A stretch of 64,000 nucleotides of DNA from an uncultured Eubacteriales bacterium. GTDB taxonomy: Bacteria > Bacillota > Clostridia > Lachnospirales > Lachnospiraceae. Both the position numbers and the translations under genes were made by a program. Location of the stretch: positions 1-64,000 of the forward strand of contig CASFBK010000003.1 in the NCBI GenBank assembly GCA_949292785.1, in the 5' to 3' direction. This document shows positions 45,711-54,980 of the stretch, piece after piece; the first letter of the stretch is position 1; each line of letters opens with the position of its first letter. The notes beneath the pieces were generated by a model. The model was not told the origin of the DNA and made no database searches. It was given only the letters and a program-made list of their open reading frames with translations.

Positions 45711-46721
45711 TCAAGCATTCCTTTTACTTACTTTCTTCTTCAGGTTACCAAGTTTCCCCTTCTGCACATCAAGTAATACCGCACATGCAATTATCAAGCC
45801 TTTGATAATTAATTGCCAGTAAGAACTTACACCAATCAGGTTCAGACCATTGGAAATAATACCAATTACAATAGCACCGAATACGGTACCGCTGATTCGT
45901 CCCCTGCCACCTGACATTGAGGTGCCGCCAAGAACACAGGCTGCGATAGCATCCAATTCATAACCGCTTCCCACCGAAGGCTGACCGGAATACATTCTGG
46001 AGCAAAGTACCAGTCCTGCAAATGCTGATAAAAATCCCGAAAGTGTAAAAACAATAATTTCTACTTTCTTAATCGGCACACCGGAAAGTCTTGCCGCTTC
46101 ACGGTTACCGCCGATAGCATAAACATATGTACCGAATTTGGTCTTATTTAATACAAATGTAAAAATTGCAATCAATATCGCCATATATACAACCGGGAGC
46201 GGAATTACCTTAAATAAATATCCGGTACCGATATTAACGAAAAATTTATTGGTAATACGGGTAGATTGTCCGCCAGAATACACATACGCAATACCATTTG
46301 CAATATTCATCATCGCCATGGTAATAATGAATGCCGGCACCTTAAAGGTCGATACAATGAAACCACTGATAAATCCGGTTGCCGTACCAATAAGCAGACC
46401 TAATACAATAGCAAACCAAATTGGTAATCCCTGATTCACGATGAAACCTACCGTTAATGTACCGCTCATGGCAACAATAGCGCCTACGGACAAGTCAATG
46501 TGTCCGAGGATGATAACCAATGTCATTCCAAGCGCAATAAATGTATTAATAGAAATCTGTCTTAAAACAGAAATGATATTTGTTCCAGTCAAAAACTTAT
46601 CCGTAGCAAATGATATAATAGTACACATGAGAACCAGCACCACAACAATTCCAATGTTACCACGGAACATATTTATCACCGAATTATTTAACAGCACTGA
46701 TTTTTTCTTATTTTCACTCAT
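45711..46721 (-). CDS. Ribose/fructose-type ABC transporter permease (RbsC/FrcC family)
   Basis: The 336-aa membrane protein has eight to ten helices and family motifs GHIDLSVGAIVAMSG and LGGTSMSGGRGRISGTVFG. GGAGGAGTCGGATAAT precedes the ATG at 46721, directly after the ATPase gene. Confidence 0.93.
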   Translation of the reverse strand: MSENKKKSVLLNNSVINMFRGNIGIVVVLVLMCTIISFATDKFLTGTNIISVLRQISINTFIALGMTLVIILGHIDLSVGAIVAMSGTLTVGFIVNQGLPIWFAIVLGLLIGTATGFISGFIVSTFKVPAFIITMAMMNIANGIAYVYSGGQSTRITNKFFVNIGTGYLFKVIPLPVVYMAILIAIFTFVLNKTKFGTYVYAIGGNREAARLSGVPIKKVEIIVFTLSGFLSAFAGLVLCSRMYSGQPSVGSGYELDAIAACVLGGTSMSGGRGRISGTVFGAIVIGIISNGLNLIGVSSYWQLIIKGLIIACAVLLDVQKGKLGNLKKKVSKRNA

Positions 46722-46722
46722 A

Positions 46723-48222
46723 TTATCCGACTCCTCCTGCAGCATATTTCATTATTTTTTCTTGCGTCAATTCATCCTTTTTCAACTTTCCTACCAGTTT
46801 GCCGGCTCTTACTACACATACGTTATCGCACATATTGATAATTTCCGGCAGCTCACTGGAAATCATAATAATTGCCATGCCCTGTTTTGCCAGTTCGTTT
46901 ATAATGGTATAGATTTCAAATTTTGCGTTTACATCTACCCCTCTGGTAGGCTCATCCAGAATCAAAACCCCGGGCTTTGTTGCCAGCCATTTTCCCAGCA
47001 CTACTTTCTGCTGATTACCACCAGACAAACTACCTGCTTCAATATCAGTAGAAGCTGCTTTCAACCGCAATTTCTGTGAAAATTCATCAATTACAGTCTT
47101 TCGTTTCTTTTCACTGATTGCAATTCCGTTCATATAGAACCGAAGGGAAGACAGAGTCATATTAAATGCCACGCTGTTGCCAAGCACCAACCCCTGTTTC
47201 TTTCGATCCTCCGGTACTAATGCCACACCGGCTTTGATTGCCTGCATCGGATTCTTAAAGTGAACTTTTTCACCGTTTAAGTATACCTCACCTTTTGAAT
47301 AAGAACGAGCTCCGAAAATACTTTCCATAATCTCACTTCTTCCAGCGCCAACCAATCCGGAAAATCCGAGAATTTCACCCTTATGAACCTCAAAACTTAC
47401 ATCCTCAAATATTCCATCAGAAGATAAGCCTTTGACGCTCATTGCAACCTCTGCTTTATTCATATCACAGTAATCTCTTGCATAGAAGCTTTCCAGTTCT
47501 CTTCCTACCATCATGGCTACTAACTCATTGGGGTCTGTCTTACTGGTTTTTCTGGTTCCTACATATTTGCCATCCCGAATAACCGTTACCCGCTCAGATA
47601 TACGGAACAGTTCCTCCATTCTATGGGAAATATAAATAATACTAACTCGCTTCTTCTTCAAATTTTCAATGATTTGAAATAATTGCTCTACCTCCTCATT
47701 TGATAAAGAAGAAGTCGGTTCATCCATTATAATTATACTCGCATTGAAAGATACCGCTTTCACAATTTCTACCATCTGCTGTTGTGCAATTGTCAATGTT
47801 TCCACAATGGCATCTGCCCGTATTCCTACTCCCAGAGAGGCAATCATTTCTTCCGCCCGTCTGTTCTGTTCCCTGAAATCAACGGTACCGATTGGAGTCT
47901 TAATTTCCTGTCCGAGAAATAAATTCTGTGCAACGGTCAGATATGGAACCAACACAATTTCCTGATGAATAATTCCAATTCCATTCTCTCTTGCTGCCGG
48001 AACACCATTAATTTTGACTTCTTTTCCCTGAATCTTAATTGTACCTTCATCCGGCTGATAGATGCCTCCCAGAACCTTAATTAAAGTAGATTTCCCCGCG
48101 CCGTTCTCTCCTAATAATGCATGAACCTCTCCCTGTTCCAGGCTGAAATCAACACCATCAAGGGCATAAATCCCAGAAAAGCTTTTCTTTATTCCTGTCA
48201 TTTCCAGAACTACTTGTCCCAT
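46723..48222 (-). CDS. Sugar ABC transporter ATP-binding protein, two nucleotide-binding domains (RbsA family)
   Basis: The 499-aa protein contains two ABC domains: the first with LLGENGAGKSTLIK, LTIAQQQMVEI and IIIMDEPTSSL, the second with a degenerate Walker A (GFSGLVGAGRSEIM), LSGGNQQKVVLGKWL and VLILDEPTRGVDVNAK. This is the usual architecture for ribose/galactose/fructose importers. AGGAGGTTCAAT precedes the ATG. Confidence 0.95.
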   Translation of the reverse strand: MGQVVLEMTGIKKSFSGIYALDGVDFSLEQGEVHALLGENGAGKSTLIKVLGGIYQPDEGTIKIQGKEVKINGVPAARENGIGIIHQEIVLVPYLTVAQNLFLGQEIKTPIGTVDFREQNRRAEEMIASLGVGIRADAIVETLTIAQQQMVEIVKAVSFNASIIIMDEPTSSLSNEEVEQLFQIIENLKKKRVSIIYISHRMEELFRISERVTVIRDGKYVGTRKTSKTDPNELVAMMVGRELESFYARDYCDMNKAEVAMSVKGLSSDGIFEDVSFEVHKGEILGFSGLVGAGRSEIMESIFGARSYSKGEVYLNGEKVHFKNPMQAIKAGVALVPEDRKKQGLVLGNSVAFNMTLSSLRFYMNGIAISEKKRKTVIDEFSQKLRLKAASTDIEAGSLSGGNQQKVVLGKWLATKPGVLILDEPTRGVDVNAKFEIYTIINELAKQGMAIIMISSELPEIINMCDNVCVVRAGKLVGKLKKDELTQEKIMKYAAGGVG

Positions 48223-48288
48223 ATTGAACCTCCTTATAGCCCGACAGATGCACGGGCGCCTGCCCGCCGTGCATCTGTACAGTTCTCC

Positions 48289-49287
48289 TTACTGCCAGCT
48301 GTCAATGCTATCTTTTGCTTCGTCTTCCAATACCAAATGAGAATCCAGATAAACCTTTTTCTCTGAAATTTCGGTATCTCCATCCAAATATTTCACTGCT
48401 TCATTAAATGCATACTCTGCAATCTGTAACGGTACCTGAGCCGCAACGGCTGTGAATTCACCATCTAATAGCGCCTGTTTTCCATCCGGAGATGCATCAA
48501 TACTGTATACACCAATCTCACCTGTCTTATTTGCCGCTTTAATTGCTGCTGCCGCCCCTAATGCAGAAGGATCATTAATACAGAAAAAAGCATCAATATC
48601 AGAATTTGCAATAATAATATCCTCAGCCAGTTTCATGGATTCATCCAAAGCAGCTTTTCCATCCTGCTGTGCTACAATGTTGAACTTATCTGCATTATCA
48701 CCAAGTCCATCCATAAATCCATTCACACGGTCCACACAGCTTTCATTAGAAGGAAAATCCAGAATTGCAATGTTACCACCATCCGGATAATCCTTTGCCA
48801 TCTGCTCTCCCACTAACTGTCCTGCCATATAAGCATTTGTTCCAACGAACATTGTTACAAAATTCTCAAGATCCTCATCAATAACTGCGGTATCTACATT
48901 GAAAATCGCTATTCCTGCTTCTTTGATTTCAGAAAGTCCGGATGTAATACCTGCCGAATCAACCGGTATAATAAAGACAGCATCATATCCACTGTTTGCA
49001 ACATCTGATAACTGACTGAGCTGCTTATTCAAATCATAATTCGGGTCCAAACAAGTATAAGAAATACCATTTTCTTTGCATAATTCGCTTAACTTTGAAT
49101 CAATGGAGCTCTGGAATGTATTATTCAATGTATTTGTACAAAACGCAAAAGAAAGACCTGTTTCCGTATCCTGTGCTTCTCCTCCGTTATCCGCAGTGCC
49201 ACCGTTATCAGAATTTCCACAGCCCACCAACATACCAAATATCATGCATAAGCTAATAACAACTGCCATAAATTTCTTATTCATCAT
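48289..49287 (-). CDS. Sugar-binding lipoprotein of the ABC importer (RbsB-like)
   Basis: The 332-aa protein has a lipoprotein signal peptide with lipobox LVGC (FGMLVGCGNSDNGG) and a ribose-type periplasmic-binding fold (FCTNTLNNTFQSSID, FIIPVDSAGITSG, INDPSALGAAAA). It captures the sugar outside the cell. The start at 49287 (MMNKKF) is at correct spacing from AAAGGAGG; a nearer ATG is too close. Confidence 0.92.
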   Translation of the reverse strand: MMNKKFMAVVISLCMIFGMLVGCGNSDNGGTADNGGEAQDTETGLSFAFCTNTLNNTFQSSIDSKLSELCKENGISYTCLDPNYDLNKQLSQLSDVANSGYDAVFIIPVDSAGITSGLSEIKEAGIAIFNVDTAVIDEDLENFVTMFVGTNAYMAGQLVGEQMAKDYPDGGNIAILDFPSNESCVDRVNGFMDGLGDNADKFNIVAQQDGKAALDESMKLAEDIIIANSDIDAFFCINDPSALGAAAAIKAANKTGEIGVYSIDASPDGKQALLDGEFTAVAAQVPLQIAEYAFNEAVKYLDGDTEISEKKVYLDSHLVLEDEAKDSIDSWQ

Positions 49288-49372
49288 TTCCATTTCCTCC
49301 TTTATTATAAAAATTATCGTGTGATTTGTATTAACAAAGGCAAACATTACTAAACAATCATCACAACCGGTT

Positions 49373-49382
49373 TTTACGTAAA
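49373..49382. promoter_or_regulatory. LacI-type operator 1 (TTTACGTAAA), downstream of the start site
   Basis: Perfect palindrome with the central CG typical of LacI-family sites, about 25-35 nt after the predicted transcription start. Confidence 0.65.
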
Positions 49383-49414
49383 TTTAATGATATTGTTTCC
49401 TTTGCTTAGTTATG

Positions 49415-49443
49415 ACTATATAATACACGTTAAAATATGTCAA
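49415..49443 (-). promoter_or_regulatory. Promoter of the fructoside operon
   Basis: TTGACA (49443-49438), 17-nt spacer, TATAGT (49420-49415). The transcript would start near 49408, with a 120-nt leader to the binding-protein gene. Confidence 0.8.
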
Positions 49444-49529
49444 TATTTCTTCTAAAACCTTGCACATTTTTGTTTATTTATACAATTTTTTTGTTTTCAT
49501 TTTTGCGCTCTGATTATCTTTCTCCATCT

Positions 49530-49570
49530 TTTACGTAAATTTTTTATTTAATCTGGGGTTTTACGTAAAA
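49530..49570. promoter_or_regulatory. LacI-type operators 2 and 3, upstream of the fructoside promoter
   Basis: TTTACGTAAA at 49530-49539 and TTTTACGTAAAA at 49559-49570, with centres 30 bp apart (near three helical turns) and about 157 bp from operator 1. The layout allows DNA looping by a tetrameric or paired repressor. Confidence 0.65.
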
Positions 49571-49594
49571 GGATTTTAAAAGCAGGTATAACAG

Positions 49595-49640
49595 ATGGCG
49601 GAATTGAAAAAGATATTAAAACCTTCTTCAATTCCGCCAT
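49595..49640. terminator. Hairpin between the CydC-like gene and the fructoside promoter
   Basis: A 14-bp perfect stem ATGGCGGAATTGAA/TTCAATTCCGCCAT (49595-49608 with 49627-49640). U tracts are short in both directions, so termination may be weak; it probably ends the CydC-like transcript. Confidence 0.55.
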
Positions 49641-49705
49641 TTTGATTCCAATTTATCCTTGATATTGAAGTGCCCACTAATATTTTGCCTTTCGGATTAC
49701 TCAGG

Positions 49706-51451
49706 CTACATCGCAGTAACCTCATCCACAATTCCCATCGTGGACTTCCGATGTGATACCAGCACAATGGTCTTATCCTTCTTTTCCTCCAACAGGCTCT
49801 TTAAAATAATTCCCTCATTGAGGCTGTCAATATTGCTGGTAGGCTCGTCTAACAGAATGACTGGCGCCTTATGAAGAAACGCTCTTGCAATGCCGATTCG
49901 CTGACGCTCTCCGCCGGAGACGGAATCCCCTAATTCCTTTAACATCGTATCATAGCCCTTTGGCAGGGAGGAAATGAACTCATGGATGGAAGCTTTCTTT
50001 GCCGCTTCTATGACTTCCTCCCGGGTGGCGTCTTCCTTTGCTACCTTAATGTTATTCTCAATGGTATCCTGAAACAGGAAGGTCTCCTGGGTCACATAGG
50101 AAATATGGTTTCGCAGCCGAGCAGTGTCAATTTCATTTACATTCTGATTTCCATATAAGACCGCACCCTTGTCCGTTTCATAAAATCGCATGAGAAGCTT
50201 TAGCAGGGTGGATTTTCCGCAGCCGCTTTTTCCTAAAATTCTGTGAATGGTATTCTTTTTGATGTTCAGGGAGAAATCTTTTAAAATTCCTGCTTCTTTT
50301 TCTGCTGTGCAGGCTGCCGCTAAATCCTTCTCCACCGGATAAGCGAAAGAAACCTCTTTTATACACATATCACCTTCCGGTACGTCAACACCGCTGTGGA
50401 CATCTTCCACGACCGGCTCTTCCGCCAAAAGATTCAACACACGGTTTCCGCTTGCCAGGGTCTGATTCAGGTTGTTGGACAGCGCGGATAATGCAGCAAC
50501 AGGTCCAAAGGAGCTCATCATTGCAATGGTGCAGACAATGGCTTCTCCCGGGTTAATTGTGCCTCCGGATGCCAGCATTCCACCGGATACCAGCATTAAA
50601 ATACCTCCCAGCAGAATAACCGTATCGGTGCTAATCTGCTGCACTGCTCCCTGTTTCTTTAAGGTGTGATTTACTTCCTCCATCTGTTCCGTATAGGCTT
50701 CCATTTTCTCCTGACGTTCTTTCTGCTTCTGGTATTGGAGAATTTCGTCCAGACCATACAGGTTATCCAATACTGTGGTGTTCAATCTTCCGTAAATGCT
50801 TCGGTACTCCTGCCCGTATTTCTGACCTGCCCTGCCATTTACCACCGGAATCACGGCTCCTACCAGAACGTAAAATACTGCCGCCAGAATTCCAAGTCCG
50901 ATATGAAACTGTCCAATGAACAGCACCATTACAAGGGAGGTAATTACTGCGATAGCAATGGGGGAAATGGTATGTGCATAAAATACCTCCAGCAATTCAA
51001 TATCACTGGTGATAATGGAAATCAGGTTACCCTTTTCCCTGCCGTCAAGCTTTGCCGGAGCCAGTTTTCTTAACGAAGCAAATACCTGATGACGAATTCT
51101 TGCAAGAAGCTTAAATGCAATATAGTGGTTACTTGCCTGCTCTGTGTAACGCAGAACGCCCCGCAATACCGCGCAGATAATAATAATTGTAAAAACAGCC
51201 TTAAGGGAAACCCCGGGGAAATATCCCAGCAATGCGCCGATTCCTACGCCGCCAAGTATGGTAATAAAGGTTGCCATGAGATTTCCGATACAGCCCATGA
51301 TAATTGCAACCGCCATAATTCCAAGAAGCGGCTTTATCATACCGATAAGTCCGAGCATTACTTTCATTCCGCTTCGCTGTTCTTCTATTCCGGCATTTCT
51401 ACGGCTTTCTCTTTCTTGGCTTTCGACTTTCTGACCACTCTCATTCTTCAT
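49706..51451 (-). CDS. ABC exporter, fused membrane and ATPase domains (CydC-like)
   Basis: The 581-aa half-transporter has a charged N-terminus, six membrane helices (about 35-330) and an ATPase domain with ILGKSGCGKSTLL, SGGERQRIGIARAF and VILLDEPTSNIDS. It ends only about 12 residues after the H-loop (VSHRKSTMG), slightly shorter than usual. Its ATG overlaps the stop codon of the upstream CydD-like gene (TAATG), so the two form a heterodimer. CydDC proteins export thiols and support cytochrome/haem maturation; the substrate here is not known. Confidence 0.88.
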   Translation of the reverse strand: MKNESGQKVESQERESRRNAGIEEQRSGMKVMLGLIGMIKPLLGIMAVAIIMGCIGNLMATFITILGGVGIGALLGYFPGVSLKAVFTIIIICAVLRGVLRYTEQASNHYIAFKLLARIRHQVFASLRKLAPAKLDGREKGNLISIITSDIELLEVFYAHTISPIAIAVITSLVMVLFIGQFHIGLGILAAVFYVLVGAVIPVVNGRAGQKYGQEYRSIYGRLNTTVLDNLYGLDEILQYQKQKERQEKMEAYTEQMEEVNHTLKKQGAVQQISTDTVILLGGILMLVSGGMLASGGTINPGEAIVCTIAMMSSFGPVAALSALSNNLNQTLASGNRVLNLLAEEPVVEDVHSGVDVPEGDMCIKEVSFAYPVEKDLAAACTAEKEAGILKDFSLNIKKNTIHRILGKSGCGKSTLLKLLMRFYETDKGAVLYGNQNVNEIDTARLRNHISYVTQETFLFQDTIENNIKVAKEDATREEVIEAAKKASIHEFISSLPKGYDTMLKELGDSVSGGERQRIGIARAFLHKAPVILLDEPTSNIDSLNEGIILKSLLEEKKDKTIVLVSHRKSTMGIVDEVTAM

Positions 51452-53190
51452 TATGATACCGCCTCCTTTCCAAACTGCTCCAAGGCGCTTTGCTGATGGA
51501 ACAATTTCTGATAATATCCATTTTTTTCACAGAGGGCTTCATGCTGCCCCTGTTCTATGACCTTTCCGTCTTTCAGCACATAAATCTGATTTGCCGAAAC
51601 CACATTGGCAAGTCTGTGGGAAATCAAAAGAACGGTTTTCGTCTTAGCAAGGTTATGGACCACCGCCATAATATCATTTTCACTTTCCACATCTACGTTA
51701 GAAGTGGCTTCGTCAAAAATATAAATGTCGCTGTTATGCAGCAATGCTCTTGCCAATGCCAGTCGCTGCTTCTGCCCTCCGGAAAGATTTGCCGCCTTTT
51801 CCAGAAGTACAAAGTCCAGTCCGCCGTTTTTTTGAACGAAGGAAAGCAGATTGACCTGCTCTAAAGCGGAAAACATTTCTTCTTCTGTGGCGTCTTCCTT
51901 TCCCATTTGGAGATTCTCTCTTATGGTTCCTGCAAACAGATAACTGTCATGTCGAATACGCGTGATTTTCTTTCTTAACTGTTCCGGCGTTATCTGACTC
52001 ATGTCTGCATCTCCAATTTTAAGACTTCCGTTCTCCGGTTTCTGTTCTCCCATAATAAGAGCTGTAACCGTGCTCTTTCCACACCCGGATTCTCCCACCA
52101 GTGCAGTCAGTCCGGACTTAGCCTCAAGGGTAACATCGGAAAGAACCGGTACCTCCTTCTCATAGGAAAAACAGATATTTTCCAGAGAAATCGTACTTTC
52201 TTCCTTTGCAATTTCACTCTCTTTTCCGTCAATTTCTTTTTCTTCCAAATCAATCAGACGGAAAATCTTATCTGCCGCTGCATTTCCGTTCATGGCAATA
52301 TGGAAAAAGGAGCCTAACAGACGAAGGGGCAGAAAAAATTCTGCGGATATCATAATAATAAAGAAGCACTGCGCCAGACTGATGTTGGATTTCTGATATT
52401 CCAGAATACTTAAAATAATGCCGACCGCAGCACCGCCATATGCCACCAAATCCATAATACTGATGGAATTAAGCTGCATAATCAGTACACGCATGGTTAC
52501 TTTTCGAAATTTTTCTGCTTCTTCATCCATCCTCTTAGCATACCGCTGGTCTGCCTGATAGATTTTCAATGTGGTAAGTCCCTGCAGACACTCCAAAAAG
52601 GAATCTCCCAGCTCTGTGTAGGTTCCCCAGTATTTTGCCAGCATTTTCTTGGCAAATTTCTGAACGGCTACAATGGAAACGGGAATCAGCGGAACACAGA
52701 TTAATAATACAACTGCCACCTTTAAGCTCATGGTGCCTACAATCACAAACAGGGTAACAGGCGCCAGCATACTGTAGAAAAACTGAGGCACATATTTTCC
52801 AAAATAAATTTCAAGCTGCTCCACTCCTTCGGTGCTGATCTGCACTACCTCGGAGGTCTGGAACTGTTCCCGGTGCGCGCCGTAAAGACGCATCAGCTTT
52901 TCATAAATCATGGTACGAAGCCTGCTTTTTACCTGCTTTGAGGTTTCGAAAGAAAGTTTGTTGTTGAGCCAGGACATGATACTGCGCACCAGTACCGCCG
53001 CGAACAAGGTAAGGAGCAAAGCAACCGCCGGTCTTTGCAGCGGCTTTTGCTGTACCATAGCCGAAACGAAGGATGCGGTCTGAAGCATCAGGCAGACATT
53101 TGCCAGAAGCATCAGCCACTGGGTTGCCACCATGCCGGCTACGCTTTTTCTGTTATTGTGAAATTCCTGCAATAACCGTTTATGAAACAT
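51451..53190 (-). CDS. ABC exporter, fused membrane and ATPase domains (CydD-like)
   Basis: The 579-aa partner has six membrane helices (about 18-310, including FFLPLRLLGSFFHIAMNG, a CydD-type segment) and an ATPase domain with LVGESGCGKSTV, LSGGQKQRLALARALL and IYIFDEATSNVDVESE. Its start overlaps the end of the 77-aa membrane protein gene by 11 nt. Confidence 0.9.
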   Translation of the reverse strand: MFHKRLLQEFHNNRKSVAGMVATQWLMLLANVCLMLQTASFVSAMVQQKPLQRPAVALLLTLFAAVLVRSIMSWLNNKLSFETSKQVKSRLRTMIYEKLMRLYGAHREQFQTSEVVQISTEGVEQLEIYFGKYVPQFFYSMLAPVTLFVIVGTMSLKVAVVLLICVPLIPVSIVAVQKFAKKMLAKYWGTYTELGDSFLECLQGLTTLKIYQADQRYAKRMDEEAEKFRKVTMRVLIMQLNSISIMDLVAYGGAAVGIILSILEYQKSNISLAQCFFIIMISAEFFLPLRLLGSFFHIAMNGNAAADKIFRLIDLEEKEIDGKESEIAKEESTISLENICFSYEKEVPVLSDVTLEAKSGLTALVGESGCGKSTVTALIMGEQKPENGSLKIGDADMSQITPEQLRKKITRIRHDSYLFAGTIRENLQMGKEDATEEEMFSALEQVNLLSFVQKNGGLDFVLLEKAANLSGGQKQRLALARALLHNSDIYIFDEATSNVDVESENDIMAVVHNLAKTKTVLLISHRLANVVSANQIYVLKDGKVIEQGQHEALCEKNGYYQKLFHQQSALEQFGKEAVS

Positions 53191-53413
53191 AGCGTGTCTC
53201 CTTTCTCTTTCGGTGCTGCAGCATGTGAATAATACAGAATATTACAAAAAGTACCGCAGAAAGCTTATGTACCATCATCATCGCCATGGAATCTTTCATA
53301 ATACAAAGCATTACTCCACTGGCAAATGCAATAATCAGTACCACCACCAGTAGTACATTTATCACCTGTCTTTTATTGAATTTCTTCTTTTTCTCAATGG
53401 TATTTTGATTCAT
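53180..53413 (-). CDS. Small two-helix membrane protein (DUF4405-like)
   Basis: The 77-aa protein has two membrane helices (about 17-36 and 45-63) with His residues at the membrane ends (MVHKLSAVL, IIHMLQHRK), as in small haem-binding cytochrome b561-like proteins; haem binding is inferred. GAAGGGAAATAAGAAA precedes the ATG. It overlaps the CydD-like gene. Confidence 0.7.
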   Translation of the reverse strand: MNQNTIEKKKKFNKRQVINVLLVVVLIIAFASGVMLCIMKDSMAMMMVHKLSAVLFVIFCIIHMLQHRKRKETRYVS

Positions 53414-53417
53414 TTTC

Positions 53418-53759
53418 TTATTTCCCTTCTTTTTTTAATTTTCTCTTATTCTGTATGGTAACACCCATATGTCTTATGGCCGCTGTCGGATGATAGAATA
53501 GCATTCGGGGACCTGCGTATTTCATAACTTCTCTTACCTTCTCCCGCATTTCGGGGGCATAACAATGCACCTTACAGGCACTGCAAAAGGTCTTAGTCTC
53601 CATAAAAGGACATTTATCTGTCCGTATCCATGCATATTCCTGCAATTCCTGACACTGGGGACACAGTTCCTTTTTGTTCTTATGTTTTCCCCTGCAATAG
53701 ACTCGTATCATGAGCCCTAGCATTTCCTTTTCTTTTTCTCTCTTTTGATTGGTATCCAT
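53418..53759 (-). CDS. 'Nitrous oxide-stimulated promoter' family protein
   Basis: The 113-aa cytoplasmic protein has paired cysteines (LCPQCQELQEYA, KCPFMETKTFCSACKVHCY) and the conserved segment MREKVREVMKYAGPRM typical of this family, whose function is not established. The cysteines suggest metal or Fe-S binding. The start at 53759 (MDTNQK) follows the DUF454 gene by 7 nt. Confidence 0.85.
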   Translation of the reverse strand: MDTNQKREKEKEMLGLMIRVYCRGKHKNKKELCPQCQELQEYAWIRTDKCPFMETKTFCSACKVHCYAPEMREKVREVMKYAGPRMLFYHPTAAIRHMGVTIQNKRKLKKEGK

Positions 53760-53766
53760 TCCTAAA

Positions 53767-54168
53767 TCATTCCTCACATTCTTCTGCAAACGCAACTTCT
53801 TTTACCGTACGAATCCGAAACAGGAAATAGTAATAATGGAAAACTGCCACCAGAATAATAATTACCTTTGCAATCCAGATGGGTGACATAATAAAACCAA
53901 TCAAAAGCAACAGGCTGATGGTGGTCAATACAGAAGCCTTTGCTTTCGCTGTCATCTCCTTCTTTTTCACCGTTCGTTCAATATACTTTTTATACAGCTT
54001 CGTTTCAATAAACCACTGATGAAATCGTTTTGACCCTTTCGCAAAGAGTGCGGCTGCAAGAAGCAGAAATGGTGTAGTTGGCAAAATCGGAAGTACAATT
54101 CCTACTGCTCCAATACCAAGGGAAATAAACCCCAATGCAACGCAAATTCCATTGATTATTTTTTTCAT
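53767..54168 (-). CDS. DUF454 (YbaN-like) membrane protein
   Basis: The 133-aa protein has the YbaN/DUF454 hallmark [20 protein letters not shown] and [11 protein letters not shown], with three to four membrane helices. Function unknown. AGAGAGGTATTCT precedes the ATG. First gene of the operon running to the CydC-like gene. Confidence 0.9.
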   Translation of the reverse strand: MKKIINGICVALGFISLGIGAVGIVLPILPTTPFLLLAAALFAKGSKRFHQWFIETKLYKKYIERTVKKKEMTAKAKASVLTTISLLLLIGFIMSPIWIAKVIIILVAVFHYYYFLFRIRTVKEVAFAEECEE

Positions 54169-54185
54169 AGAATACCTCTCTTTTC

Positions 54186-54239
54186 TTAGTTAGCACTTTC
54201 TAACTCCGTTAGGATACATGAATCTTTTTCCCTGTGCAA
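54186..54239 (-). promoter_or_regulatory. Promoter and GTTAG/CTAAC operator of the DUF454-CydDC operon
   Basis: TTGCAC (54239-54234), 17-nt spacer, TATCCT (54216-54211). The inverted repeat GTTAG-N6-CTAAC (54189-54204) sits at +1 to +16, with a further TTAG (54186-54189) and GTTAGG (54208-54213). TTAG-rich repeats of this kind resemble operators of DtxR-type metal regulators; a repressor is inferred. Confidence 0.55.
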
Positions 54240-54240
54240 C

Positions 54241-54273
54241 AAAAAAGAAGCTAATGAGATTTTTTCTCATTAA
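54241..54273 (-). terminator. Terminator of the DUF305 gene
   Basis: On the minus strand TAATGAGA/TCTCATTA (54272-54265 with 54259-54252) followed by GCTTC and six U residues, about 30 nt after the stop codon. Confidence 0.75.
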
Positions 54274-54302
54274 CTCCTTTCCATTTTCCATAATATTTGT
54301 CT

Positions 54303-54914
54303 TTATTTCCACATATTTCCATCTTTGCGGGCGCATGACGGTCTGTTGCATCCAATACATTTTAACAGATTTTGCATCTGTGCAATCCCTCGTTTTTGTG
54401 ACGTAATAATTGCCTCTAAGATTGGTCTTAGCTCCGGGCAGATACAAAATTGCAGTGTTGTTTCCGACATCTCTACTGCGCCTCTATGATGAGGTATCAT
54501 TTCCCACATAAAGTCACAATCAATCCGATTGGCAGCAGGCGCATTGCCCATCTGCGAAAACATAGTTCTCATAATCTGATTTATCCTGCTCTGATATCTG
54601 CACAAATCCTGTCTTATGTTCTCATGCGTTCCACAGGAACACAGAATTGCCTGCATATTTTCTATGCTTTTGGTCTGCTCTTCTATAATGTTCAACGCAA
54701 TGTCCTGCAATTCTATATTTGTGGTATATTGTAAAATATTATGGGACATTTGAATGGCTGCCCGATGATGGGGTATCATTTGTACCATAAAATTATAAGA
54801 GATACTGCCTGTTAATTCTGCTCCCGTCATTCCCTGAATCATTTCATTTAAAATACAATGAAAGTCTGTCAAATAATCCTTCGTAACATTACTCAATCTA
54901 CATTGTCTGTTCAT
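54303..54914 (-). CDS. Duplicated DUF305 protein
   Basis: The 203-aa protein carries two DUF305 units, each with the signature MIPHHR (FMVQMIPHHRAAIQMS and FMWEMIPHHRGAVEMS), about 120 residues apart. DUF305 proteins are ferritin-like helical bundles, some of which bind copper or silver. No signal peptide is seen. GAGGAGGGGCT precedes the ATG at 54914. The C-terminus has a CIGCNRPSC cysteine cluster. Confidence 0.88.
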   Translation of the reverse strand: MNRQCRLSNVTKDYLTDFHCILNEMIQGMTGAELTGSISYNFMVQMIPHHRAAIQMSHNILQYTTNIELQDIALNIIEEQTKSIENMQAILCSCGTHENIRQDLCRYQSRINQIMRTMFSQMGNAPAANRIDCDFMWEMIPHHRGAVEMSETTLQFCICPELRPILEAIITSQKRGIAQMQNLLKCIGCNRPSCARKDGNMWK

Positions 54915-54980
54915 AGCCCCTCCTCTAATCACAGTATATGCTATGGAATGAAATCGGGCACAGAAACATTGATTCTTTTT

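Noticed and set aside
49706-49760. Premature stop in the CydC-like gene
   Set aside because: Only about 10-15 residues after the H-loop are missing compared with usual relatives and all ATPase motifs are present; natural short end is more likely than a pseudogene.
54190-54447. 85-codon minus-strand frame
   Set aside because: Overlaps the end of the DUF305 gene, its terminator and the promoter of the next operon; composition is not protein-like.
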